A stretch of DNA of 16,406 bases from DASRHY01 sp046765875. GTDB taxonomy: Bacteria; Actinomycetota; Actinomycetes; Propionibacteriales; Kribbellaceae. A model generated the notes under the pieces. The model saw only the letters and a program-made list of their open reading frames with translations, was not told the DNA's origin and made no database searches. A program made the translations under genes and the position numbers. The stretch covers positions 1 to 16,406 of the forward strand of contig JBKPSJ010000409.1 in NCBI GenBank assembly GCA_046765875.1, read 5' to 3'. Numbering within the stretch: the first letter of the stretch is position 1; each line of letters opens with the position of its first letter. Positions 1 to 6,541 of the stretch are shown in pieces.

Positions 1-1
1 G

Positions 2-688
2 CGCCGGGTGACCGACGCGGCGGCGACCCGGCGGGCCGTCGCGGCCTTCGAGGCCCGGGCGGCCGGATACCAACCCGGCGACACCGACTTCGCCTGGACC
101 CGGCTGACGCCGTGGCGGGCGCTCCTGGCCGCCGCGCTCGACCAGTACCCGACCCCGGTCAACGGCGCCGAGGTGACCTCGGAGAAGGCCAACCCCAGCG
201 CGGACCTGCTCGCGGCCTGGCTGCAGTCGCGGCTCAAGGTTCCGGTCGAGCAGAACACCTCGAAGGGCCCGGGGATCACGGACGTACGACTGTTCACGCC
301 GGCCGGCGAGATCTCGCTGACCAGACCCGACGGCCGAGTCGCGAAGCTGCGGATCCCGGGTCAGCCGGACCGGCCGGTTGCGTTGCACCGGCGGGACGCG
401 ACAGAGCTGCTGAGCGAGGAACTGCGCCGCCTCGACCCGGACGACGTGTACGCGAGGACGTTGCAGGCGCTGGTGGAACGGCAGGGCCTGCCGGAGTCGG
501 AGAAGCTCGTACCGGAATCGATCCGCAAGTCCGAAGCGGTGTCCGCAGCCCGAGCCGCCGCCCGTACGGCAACAAGGGGGACCGACGAGGCTTCCGCAGC
601 CGACGGGCAGCAGTCGGGTGGCAAGAAGCGAACGTCCAAGAAGGTTGCGACCAAGAAGGTCACTACCGCGAAGAAGGGGCGGCAATGA
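2..688 (+). CDS. opcA: OpcA, glucose-6-phosphate dehydrogenase assembly protein (5' truncated by window)
   Basis: OpcA is the actinobacterial partner that assembles or allosterically activates glucose-6-phosphate dehydrogenase (Zwf), the first enzyme of the oxidative pentose-phosphate pathway in the cytoplasm. The frame is open from the window edge (RRVTDA...), so the N-terminal half lies outside. Any apparent start near base 8 is internal. The visible part contains the family-typical stretch DTDFAWTRLTPWRALLAAALDQ (split here as DTDFAWTRLTPWR and ALLAAALDQ), followed by the conserved SRLKVPV and STEKANP-like segments. The protein ends in a long low-complexity tail. After about residue 175 it turns Ala/Ser-rich and then Lys-rich (KKRTSKKVATKKVTTAKK), which the OpcA core does not need and which resembles an H1-like tail. 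The stop codon TGA (686-688) overlaps the pgl ATG (685-687) as ATGA, implying translational coupling in a zwf-opcA-pgl type operon. Identity is confident from sequence resemblance and the neighbouring pgl. Confidence 0.9.
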   Translation, partial: RRVTDAAATRRAVAAFEARAAGYQPGDTDFAWTRLTPWRALLAAALDQYPTPVNGAEVTSEKANPSADLLAAWLQSRLKVPVEQNTSKGPGITDVRLFTPAGEISLTRPDGRVAKLRIPGQPDRPVALHRRDATELLSEELRRLDPDDVYARTLQALVERQGLPESEKLVPESIRKSEAVSAARAAARTATRGTDEASAADGQQSGGKKRTSKKVATKKVTTAKKGRQ

Positions 689-1455
689 GCGCACCGGCGC
701 TGCTGCTGCACCGGGACGCCGAGGCGCTGACGCATGCCGTCGCGGCCCGGCTGGTGACCCGGTTGGTCGATGCCCAGAGCAACGGCCGGATCGCCTCGGT
801 CGCGCTCACCGGCGGCCGGATCGCCGCAGCGGTCTACCGGACGATCGCCGAGTCCCCCGCCCGCAGCGCGGTCGACTGGTCCCGGGTCGACCTGTGGTGG
901 AGCGACGAGCGGTTCCTGCCCGCCGGTCACCCCGAGCGCAACGAGACGCAGGCCCGTGACGCCCTGCTCGATGCGGTCCGCCCGGATCCGGCCCGTGTGC
1001 ACGTGATGCACGCCGACCACGGCCAGGGCGCGGAGCAGGCCGCCGCCGACTACGCGGCCGACCTGGCGAAGGCGGCCCAGCCCGGTGACGCCCTCGGCGT
1101 ACCGATCTTCGACCTGATGATGTTCGGCGTCGGGCCGGACGGGCACGTGGCGTCGCTGTTCCCCGAACAGCCCGCGCTGCACGAACGGAACCGCTCGGTG
1201 GTGGCGGTGCACGGCGCACCGAAGCCGCCGCCGAGGAGGATCACGATGACCATGCCGGTGCTGTCGCGGACCGCTGAGGTGTGGTTCGTGGTCTCGGGCC
1301 ACGACAAGGCGTCGGCGGTCCGGCTGGCGCTGTCCGGCGCCGGTGAGATGCAGATCCCGGCGGCCGGTCCGAAGGGCCGCAACCGCACTCTGTGGCTGCT
1401 CGACAACGAGGCCGCCGCCGAGGTACCGAAGAACATCGTCCCGCCGCGCATCTGA
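685..1455 (+). CDS. pgl: 6-phosphogluconolactonase
   Basis: Pgl hydrolyses 6-phosphogluconolactone to 6-phosphogluconate, the second step of the oxidative pentose-phosphate pathway in the cytosol. The protein is 256 aa, the normal length. Landmarks are the N-terminal phosphate-binding loop LTGGRIAAAVY (about residues 41-51), the substrate-binding block WWSDERFLPAGHPERNETQ (about 71-89), and GVGPDGHVASLFP in the middle, which carries the conserved catalytic-region histidine. The start is ATG at 685, inside the opcA stop (ATGA). Longer frame extensions upstream run out of frame through opcA and are not used. The stop TGA (1453-1455) shares its last base with the ATG of the next gene (TGATG). 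The neighbour opcA and the overlaps place it in the pentose-phosphate operon. Start and function are both well supported. Confidence 0.93.
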   Translation: MSAPALLLHRDAEALTHAVAARLVTRLVDAQSNGRIASVALTGGRIAAAVYRTIAESPARSAVDWSRVDLWWSDERFLPAGHPERNETQARDALLDAVRPDPARVHVMHADHGQGAEQAAADYAADLAKAAQPGDALGVPIFDLMMFGVGPDGHVASLFPEQPALHERNRSVVAVHGAPKPPPRRITMTMPVLSRTAEVWFVVSGHDKASAVRLALSGAGEMQIPAAGPKGRNRTLWLLDNEAAAEVPKNIVPPRI

Positions 1456-2723
1456 TGCCGGATCCCGTCACGATCGCCGTTGTCGGCGCAGGCAATCGAG
1501 GGGCCGGGTACGCACGGCTCGCCGCCGCGGCCGGGGCGCGGATCGTCGCCGTCGCCGAGAAGCGCGAGTTCCAGCGCAAGACCATGGTCACCGAGCACGA
1601 CCTCGCCGACGCGGCGTACGACGACTGGCACGCGCTCGCCGACCGGCCCCGGCTGGCCGACGCGGTGGTGATCGCCACCCAGGACGCCGACCACGTCGAG
1701 CCGGCCGTCGCATTCGCCGGGCTGGGGTACCACGTGCTGCTGGAGAAGCCGATGGCCACCAGCGAGGCCGACTGTGAGCGGATCGTCGCCGCCGCCCACT
1801 ACTCCGGTGTGATGCTCGCCGTCTGCCATGTGCTGCGCTATACGCCGTACACGAAGGCCCTGAAGGCGCTGCTGGACAGCGGGCGGATCGGCGATGTGGT
1901 GACGGTCGAGCACCTGGAGCCGGTCGGCTGGTGGCATCAGGCGCACTCGTACGTCCGCGGCAACTGGCGGCGTGAGGACCTGAGCAGCTCGATGCTCATG
2001 GCCAAGTCGTGCCACGACATCGACTGGCTCGCGTACATCGTCGGGCGTCGCGCGACCCGGGTGTCGTCGTTCGGCGGGCTGTACCACTTCCGGCCCGAGC
2101 ACCGCCCGATCGGCGCGGGCGACCGGTGTGTCGACTGCCCGGTCGAGCAGGACTGCCCGTACTCGGCCAAACGGTTGTACTTCGACTGCCTGGCCGACGA
2201 GAGCCGGCACCGCTGGCCGCTGTCGGTCATCACCGACGACATCTCCGAGGCCGGCGTGCTGCGGGCGCTGGAGGTCGGCCCGTACGGCCGGTGCGTCTAC
2301 ACCTGCGACAACGACGTGGTCGACCACCAGGTCGTGAACCTCGAGTACGAGGGCGGCGTGACCGCGTCGTTCACGATGACCGCGTTCAGCCCGATCGGCC
2401 ACCGGCGTACCCGCCTGTTCGGCACCCACGGGTACGTCGAGGGCGACGGCGTGACCCTCACCGTGCAGGACTTCCGCGACGGTCAGTGGGACACGATCGA
2501 CACCACGGCAGGGCTGGACGCCGGTGCCGCAGGCAGACACGGCGGCGGCGACGGAGCGCTGGTCACGGCGTTCGTCGAGGCCGTTGCCACCGGCAACACC
2601 ACACCGATCCTGTCCGGACCGGCCGAGAGCCTCGACTCACACCGAGTGGTGTGGGCAGCCGAACGCTCCCGGCGGACCGGGTCGACCGTCTCCCTGGCGG
2701 AGCCGCCGGCGATCAGAAAATGA
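1455..2723 (+). CDS. Gfo/Idh/MocA-family NAD(P)-dependent oxidoreductase with cysteine cluster
   Basis: This is a 422 aa dehydrogenase of the Gfo/Idh/MocA family. These enzymes oxidise or reduce sugar, inositol or related polyol substrates with NAD(P); the substrate here cannot be read from sequence. Domain 1 is a Rossmann fold with GAGNRG at residues 11-16 and the family EKP motif at 97-99 (LLEKPMATSE). The C-terminal domain carries CHDIDW at 186-191, whose His187 fits the catalytic region. An unusual insertion contains Cys225, Cys228 and Cys234 (GDRCVDCPVEQDCPYSAKR), followed by Cys245, Cys280 and Cys284 (GRCVYTCDNDVVDHQVV). From memory, a subgroup of the family shares this Cys pattern; metal binding is my inference. 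The ATG at 1455 overlaps the pgl stop as TGATG, so it is probably co-transcribed with opcA-pgl. Its 3' end overlaps the convergent rbpA gene by 11 bp. Family assignment is firm; function is open. Confidence 0.88.
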   Translation: MPDPVTIAVVGAGNRGAGYARLAAAAGARIVAVAEKREFQRKTMVTEHDLADAAYDDWHALADRPRLADAVVIATQDADHVEPAVAFAGLGYHVLLEKPMATSEADCERIVAAAHYSGVMLAVCHVLRYTPYTKALKALLDSGRIGDVVTVEHLEPVGWWHQAHSYVRGNWRREDLSSSMLMAKSCHDIDWLAYIVGRRATRVSSFGGLYHFRPEHRPIGAGDRCVDCPVEQDCPYSAKRLYFDCLADESRHRWPLSVITDDISEAGVLRALEVGPYGRCVYTCDNDVVDHQVVNLEYEGGVTASFTMTAFSPIGHRRTRLFGTHGYVEGDGVTLTVQDFRDGQWDTIDTTAGLDAGAAGRHGGGDGALVTAFVEAVATGNTTPILSGPAESLDSHRVVWAAERSRRTGSTVSLAEPPAIRK

Positions 2724-3069
2724 CTTCGCCGCGGGCGCGGCGGTCGCGCAGCGTCTGCAGCGCCTCGGCGAGGATCTCGGCCGCCTCGGCCTCGCTGCGC
2801 CGCTCCTTCACGTACGCCAGGTGGGTCTTGTAGGGCTCGATCTTGGGCGGCGGCGGCGGGTTCTCGGAGTCCCGGTTCGCCGGCAGCCCGCACCGGGGAC
2901 AGTCCCAGGAGTCCGGGATGGGGGCCTCCACCGCGAAGACGGTCGAGGTCTCGTGCCCGTTGCCGCAGAAGTACGTGATGCGCTGCCGTGGTGCCGTGTC
3001 ACCCCGCTCGGCCTCGCCCATGGGTCCAGCGCCGACCCTGCTTCCCCGGATCGCACTGCCACCGGCCAC
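2713..3069 (-). CDS. rbpA: RNA polymerase-binding protein RbpA
   Basis: RbpA is an actinobacterial transcription factor that binds RNA polymerase and the principal sigma factors, stabilises open complexes, and contributes to basal rifampicin tolerance. The 118 aa protein closely resembles Streptomyces RbpA: an N-terminal tail with AIRGSRVGAGPMGEAERG, then a zinc-type RbpA core domain with Cys35, His39, Cys57 and Cys60 (YFCGNGHE and WDCPRCG). A Pro-rich linker (residues 71-75) follows, and then the sigma-interaction helix region EPYKTHLAYVKERRSEAEA (about 78-96). The start is GTG at 3067-3069, preceded on the - strand by a good Shine-Dalgarno sequence (GAAGGAGA, about 6 nt away). It lies 15 bp downstream of secG, probably in the same transcript as pgk-tpiA-secG. 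Its stop codon region lies within the 3' end of the convergent oxidoreductase gene. Confidence 0.95.
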   Translation of the reverse strand: MAGGSAIRGSRVGAGPMGEAERGDTAPRQRITYFCGNGHETSTVFAVEAPIPDSWDCPRCGLPANRDSENPPPPPKIEPYKTHLAYVKERRSEAEAAEILAEALQTLRDRRARGEVIF

Positions 3070-3084
3070 GTGCGGTCTCCTTCC

Positions 3085-3318
3085 TCAGCCCAGCTTGTAG
3101 AGCAGTCCAAGTGCGACGATGCAGGCAAACCAGATCAGACCGACACCGACGGTGATGCGGTCGAGGTTACGCTCCGCGACCGAGGATCCACCCAGGGACG
3201 ACGACACGCCGCCGCCGAACAGGTCGGACAGACCGCCACCGCGGCCCTTGTGCAGCAGCACAAGCAGGGTGAGCAGCAGGCTGCAGATGATCAGCACGAT
3301 CGAGAAGGCGAGAATCAC
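3085..3318 (-). CDS. secG: SecG, preprotein translocase subunit
   Basis: SecG is the small integral membrane subunit of the SecYEG protein-export channel and stimulates SecA-driven translocation. The 77 aa product has the expected two membrane segments: residues about 2-22 (ILAFSIVLIICSLLLTLLVLL) and about 54-73. The loop between them is Gly/Ser-rich and cytoplasmic (HKGRGGGLSDLFGGG), with the hallmark GRGGGLSDLFG. The start is GTG at 3316-3318. It overlaps the tpiA stop TGA as GTGA, so translation is probably coupled to tpiA. rbpA follows after 15 bp. Placement of secG directly after tpiA is common in bacteria. Both length and topology fit the family. Confidence 0.95.
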   Translation of the reverse strand: MILAFSIVLIICSLLLTLLVLLHKGRGGGLSDLFGGGVSSSLGGSSVAERNLDRITVGVGLIWFACIVALGLLYKLG

Positions 3319-4112
3319 GACGAGTAGCCTAACTGAAGGTCAAGGTAACGACAGATACCGGCGAACTCGTCCACGGTCAGACTCGCTCCGCCGACCAGAC
3401 AACCGTCGACGTCCGGCTGGGCCATGATGCCACCTGCGCTGGCCATCTTCACCGACCCCCCGTACAAGACACGCACATCGTCGGCCACCGCCGCCGAGAA
3501 CGACTGCTCCAGCCGCTCGCGGATCGCGGCGCAGACCTCCTGCGCGTCCTCGGGGGTGGCGACCTCGCCGGTGCCGATCGCCCACACCGGCTCGTACGCG
3601 ATCACGGCCTTGCGGACCTGGTCCGGCTTGAGCCCGGCGAGCGCCCCGTCGAGCTGGGCCAGCGTGTACTCGACGTGCCGCTCCTGTTTGCGGACGTCAA
3701 GGCCCTCGCCGATGCAGATGATCGGGACCAGCCCGGCGGTGATCGCCTTGGTCGCCTTGGCGTTGACCAGCGCGTCGTCCTCGTCGTGGTACTGGCGCCG
3801 CTCGGAGTGGCCGACAACGACGTAGGTGCAGCCGAGCTTGGTCAGCATCGCCGCGCTGATGTCGCCGGTGTACGCGCCGTCGTCGTGCGGCGACAGGTCC
3901 TGCGCGCCGTACACGATCTTCATCCGGTCGCCGTCGACCAGCGTCTGCACGCTGCGGATGTCGGTGAACGGCGGCAGTACCGCGACCTCGACCCGCTCGA
4001 AGTCGTGCTTCTTGTCCTGCAGCGTCCAGGACAGCTTCTGCACCAGATGGACGGCCTCGACGTGGTTGAGGTTCATCTTCCAGTTGCCGGCCATCAGCGG
4101 CGTACGAGACAT
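3315..4112 (-). CDS. tpiA: Triosephosphate isomerase
   Basis: TpiA interconverts dihydroxyacetone phosphate and glyceraldehyde 3-phosphate in glycolysis. The 265 aa TIM barrel has all three catalytic residues: Lys12 in GNWKMN, His102 in VVGHSERR, and Glu174 in AYEPVWAIGTG. The phosphate-binding GGSVK and GCLVGGASL segments lie near the C-terminus. The start is ATG at 4110-4112, giving MSRTPLMAGNWK; the frame extends upstream but only antisense to pgk codons, so it is rejected. It begins one nucleotide after the pgk stop (TGAGATG) and its own stop overlaps the secG start (GTGA). A rare TTA leucine codon sits five codons from the end (bases 3330-3332). Apart from that codon the gene is typical. 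Confidence 0.96.
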   Translation of the reverse strand: MSRTPLMAGNWKMNLNHVEAVHLVQKLSWTLQDKKHDFERVEVAVLPPFTDIRSVQTLVDGDRMKIVYGAQDLSPHDDGAYTGDISAAMLTKLGCTYVVVGHSERRQYHDEDDALVNAKATKAITAGLVPIICIGEGLDVRKQERHVEYTLAQLDGALAGLKPDQVRKAVIAYEPVWAIGTGEVATPEDAQEVCAAIRERLEQSFSAAVADDVRVLYGGSVKMASAGGIMAQPDVDGCLVGGASLTVDEFAGICRYLDLQLGYSS

Positions 4113-4113
4113 C

Positions 4114-5301
4114 TCAGTCCTCCAGGACGGCGAGTCCGGGCAGTTGCTTGCCCTCGAGGTACTCCAGGCTGGCGCCGCCACCGGTGGAGATGTGCCCGAA
4201 GGCGTCGTCGGGGAAGCCGAGCTTGCGCACCGCCGCGGCGGAGTCGCCGCCGCCGACAACGCTCAGCCCGTCGACCTCGGTGAGGGCCTGCGCGACCGCC
4301 TTGGTGCCTGCCGCGAACGCGTCCATCTCGAACACGCCCATCGGCCCGTTCCAGAAGACGGTGTGTGCCTCGCTGATCTCGGCGGCGAAGCGCTTGGCCG
4401 AATCCGGGCCGATGTCCAGCCCGATCTGGTCGCCCGGGATCGCGTCGGCGCTGACTGTTGTCGCCGGTGAGTCGTCCTTGAACTCCGGTGCCACGACGAT
4501 GTCGGTCGGCAGCACGATCTCGGTGTCGGACTCCAGGTACCGCCGGACCGCGTCGACCTGGTCCCCCTCGAGCAGGCTGTTGCCGATCTCGTGCCCCTGC
4601 GCTTTGAGGAAGGTGAACACCATCCCGCCACCGATCAGCAGCTTGTCGGCCTTGGTGAGCAGGTTCTCGATCACGGCGAGCTTGTCCGACACCTTCGCAC
4701 CGCCGAGCACCACGACGTACGGGCGCTCCAGGTCCTCGGTGAGCTTGCGCAGCACGTTCACCTCGGCGATGACCAGATCGCCGGCCGCGTGCGGCAGCTT
4801 CTTCGCGACGTCGTACACGCTGGCCTGCCTGCGGTGCACGACGCCGAACCCGTCGCTGACGAACACGTCGGCCAGTGCCGCGAGCTCGTCGGCGAAGGCG
4901 TCGCGCTCGGCGTCGTCCTTGCTCTCCTCGCGCGGGTCGTAGCGGACGTTCTCCAGCAACAGCACCTCGCCGTCGTCCAGCTCCTGGACGCCGGTCTGTG
5001 CGTCGTCGCCCGTGGTGTCCTTCGCGAACCGCACCGTGATGCCCTCGGGCTGGAGCAGCTCACCGAGCCGCTTGGCCACCGGCGCCAGCGAGAAGGCCGG
5101 GTTCGGCTTGCCCTTCGGCCGGCCCAGATGCGCGGTCACGATCAACCTGGCGTCGGCCTTGGCCAGCTTCGCCAGCGTGGGGATGCTGGCGCGGATCCGG
5201 CCGTCGTCGGTGATCGTGTCGCCGTCCAGCGGCACGTTGAGGTCGGAGCGGACCAGCACCCTGCGCCCGGCGAGATCGCCGAGATCTTCGATCGTCTTCA
5301 C
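4114..5301 (-). CDS. pgk: Phosphoglycerate kinase
   Basis: Pgk transfers phosphate from 1,3-bisphosphoglycerate to ADP, the first ATP-yielding step of glycolysis. The 395 aa length is normal. N-domain substrate residues are visible in VRSDLNVPLDG (about 17-27) and TAHLGRPKGKPNP (about 56-68). The hinge and nucleotide domain carry VVLGGAKVSDK, the FWNGPMGVFE block, SVVGGGDSAAAV, and the closing STGGGASLEYLEGK. The start is GTG at 5299-5301 (MKTIEDLGDL), with GAAAGG about 6 nt upstream on the - strand. It is 67 bp downstream of gap, and that gap holds two mutually exclusive hairpins (5315-5347). The downstream tpiA starts after one base. Expression is therefore probably from the gap promoter with possible post-transcriptional adjustment. 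Confidence 0.96.
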   Translation of the reverse strand: MKTIEDLGDLAGRRVLVRSDLNVPLDGDTITDDGRIRASIPTLAKLAKADARLIVTAHLGRPKGKPNPAFSLAPVAKRLGELLQPEGITVRFAKDTTGDDAQTGVQELDDGEVLLLENVRYDPREESKDDAERDAFADELAALADVFVSDGFGVVHRRQASVYDVAKKLPHAAGDLVIAEVNVLRKLTEDLERPYVVVLGGAKVSDKLAVIENLLTKADKLLIGGGMVFTFLKAQGHEIGNSLLEGDQVDAVRRYLESDTEIVLPTDIVVAPEFKDDSPATTVSADAIPGDQIGLDIGPDSAKRFAAEISEAHTVFWNGPMGVFEMDAFAAGTKAVAQALTEVDGLSVVGGGDSAAAVRKLGFPDDAFGHISTGGGASLEYLEGKQLPGLAVLED

Positions 5302-5314
5302 AGCAGGCCTTTCT

Positions 5315-5347
5315 ACCGGCTGGGTCCGAAGAGCCGGTGCTCGGCTC
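5315..5347 (-). promoter_or_regulatory. Two mutually exclusive hairpins in the gap-pgk intergenic region
   Basis: In the gap-to-pgk direction the transcript would contain GAGCCG (5347-5342), then a CGGCTC segment (5336-5331), then AGCCGGT (5321-5315). The middle segment can pair perfectly with the first arm (6 bp, 5-nt loop) or, as ACCGGCT (5338-5332), with the last arm (7 bp, 10-nt loop). The second hairpin ends a few bases before the pgk ribosome site. Both pairings are exact. A role in attenuation, RNA processing or ribosome-site access is inference. Confidence 0.4.
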
Positions 5348-5368
5348 CCCGGACGGTGGCGGTCGAAC

Positions 5369-6376
5369 TCAGAGGCTGGCGCCGACGTAGGTGACCAGGT
5401 CGACGAGACGGCAGGAGTAACCCCACTCGTTGTCGTACCAGCCGATGACCTTGACCTGGTCGCCGATCACCTTGGTCAGCGGCGAGTCGAAGATGCACGA
5501 CGCCGGGTCGGTGACGATGTCGGTCGAGACGATCGGGTCCTCGTTGTAGCTCAGGTAGCCCTTCAGCGGTCCCTCGGACGCGGCCGCCTTGTAGGCCGCG
5601 TTGACCTCTTCCGCGCTGGTCTCGCGGGACACGGTGACGGTCAGGTCGGTGACCGAGCCGGTCGGCACCGGTACGCGCAGCGCGGCACCGTCCAGCTTGC
5701 CCTTGAGCTCCGGCATCACCAGGCCGATCGCCTTCGCCGCGCCGGTCGAGGTCGGCACGATGTTCAGCGCGGCCGCCCGGGCCCGGCGCAGGTCCTTGTG
5801 CGGGCCGTCCTGCAGGTTCTGGTCCTGCGTGTAGGCGTGGATCGTGGTCATCAGGCCCTTCTCGATCGTGAAGGAGTCGTGCAGCACCTTCGCGAGCGGG
5901 GCCAGGCAGTTGGTCGTGCAGGACGCGTTCGAGATGACCGTGTGCTTCTCGGCGTCATAGCTCTCGTGGTTGACGCCCATCACGACCGTGACGTCCTCGT
6001 TCTTCGCCGGCGCCGAGATGATGACCTTCTTGGCTCCGTTGTCGGCGTGCTGGCGGGCCTTGGTGGCGTCGGTGAACAGGCCGGTGGACTCGACCACGAT
6101 GTCGGCGCCGACGTCGGCCCACTTGAGCGCGGCCAGGTCGCGCTCGGCGAAGCCCTTGAACGCCTTGCCGTCGACGACGATGTCCTCGTCGGTGGCCGAC
6201 ACCTCACCGGGGTAGCGGCCCAGGATCGAGTCGTACTTCAGCAGTTGGGCAAGCACTTTGTTGTCGACGAGGTCGTTGACGGCGACCACCTCGATGTCAG
6301 CCCCCGACGCCGCCACGGCGCGGAAGAAGTTGCGGCCGATGCGGCCGAATCCGTTGATACCTACGCGTACGGTCAC
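5369..6376 (-). CDS. gap: Glyceraldehyde-3-phosphate dehydrogenase, type I
   Basis: This enzyme oxidises and phosphorylates glyceraldehyde 3-phosphate to 1,3-bisphosphoglycerate. The 335 aa protein opens with the Rossmann motif INGFGRIGRNFFRA (about residues 7-20). Asp35 in VAVNDLVD predicts NAD rather than NADP use. The catalytic cysteine is Cys153 in SNASCTTNCLAPL, partnered by His180 in MTTIHAYTQDQ, and the C-terminus has YDNEWGYSCRLVDL. I chose GTG at 6374-6376 (VTVRVGING). The frame runs 32 codons further upstream but that part has no GAPDH similarity, and a GAGGGAGA ribosome site sits about 10 nt before the chosen start. The promoter should lie within 6377-6495; a TAnnnT hexamer (6444-6449 on the complement) is the only hint, without a clear -35. 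An upstream terminator (6496-6526) isolates it from the M4 protease gene. Confidence 0.96.
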   Translation of the reverse strand: MTVRVGINGFGRIGRNFFRAVAASGADIEVVAVNDLVDNKVLAQLLKYDSILGRYPGEVSATDEDIVVDGKAFKGFAERDLAALKWADVGADIVVESTGLFTDATKARQHADNGAKKVIISAPAKNEDVTVVMGVNHESYDAEKHTVISNASCTTNCLAPLAKVLHDSFTIEKGLMTTIHAYTQDQNLQDGPHKDLRRARAAALNIVPTSTGAAKAIGLVMPELKGKLDGAALRVPVPTGSVTDLTVTVSRETSAEEVNAAYKAAASEGPLKGYLSYNEDPIVSTDIVTDPASCIFDSPLTKVIGDQVKVIGWYDNEWGYSCRLVDLVTYVGASL

Positions 6377-6495
6377 CGGACTACATCTCCCTCGAGATCT
6401 CGCTACTCGGATGCGCTGCGCTGCGCACGCTGCTACCTCCGAAACACTATCCGAACCGCCCACCGAGCCCACTGGTCAGTCCAGGCACACGGACA

Positions 6496-6526
6496 CGCCC
6501 CTGCCGCGACACGTTCGGCAGGGGCG
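6496..6526 (-). terminator. Strong hairpin terminator after the M4 protease gene
   Basis: There is a perfect 11-bp inverted repeat (CGCCCCTGCCG / CGGCAGGGGCG) with a 9-nt loop, 15 bases past the protease stop codon in the direction of transcription. No T-run follows, which is usual for high-GC actinobacteria. It separates the protease transcript from the gap promoter region. Confidence 0.75.
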
Positions 6527-6541
6527 CGACCAGCGTGCTGA

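Noticed and set aside
112..684. Upstream extension of the pgl frame
   Set aside because: It runs out of frame through opcA. Pgl homology begins at the ATG at 685, and the length from there is normal.
1050..2540. 496-codon open frame on the - strand
   Set aside because: It lies antisense to pgl and the Gfo/Idh gene, both with strong family motifs. The translation is low-complexity and typical of a shadow frame.
4113..4259. 49-codon N-terminal extension of tpiA
   Set aside because: It overlaps pgk in another frame. TpiA similarity begins at the ATG at 4112, next to the pgk stop.
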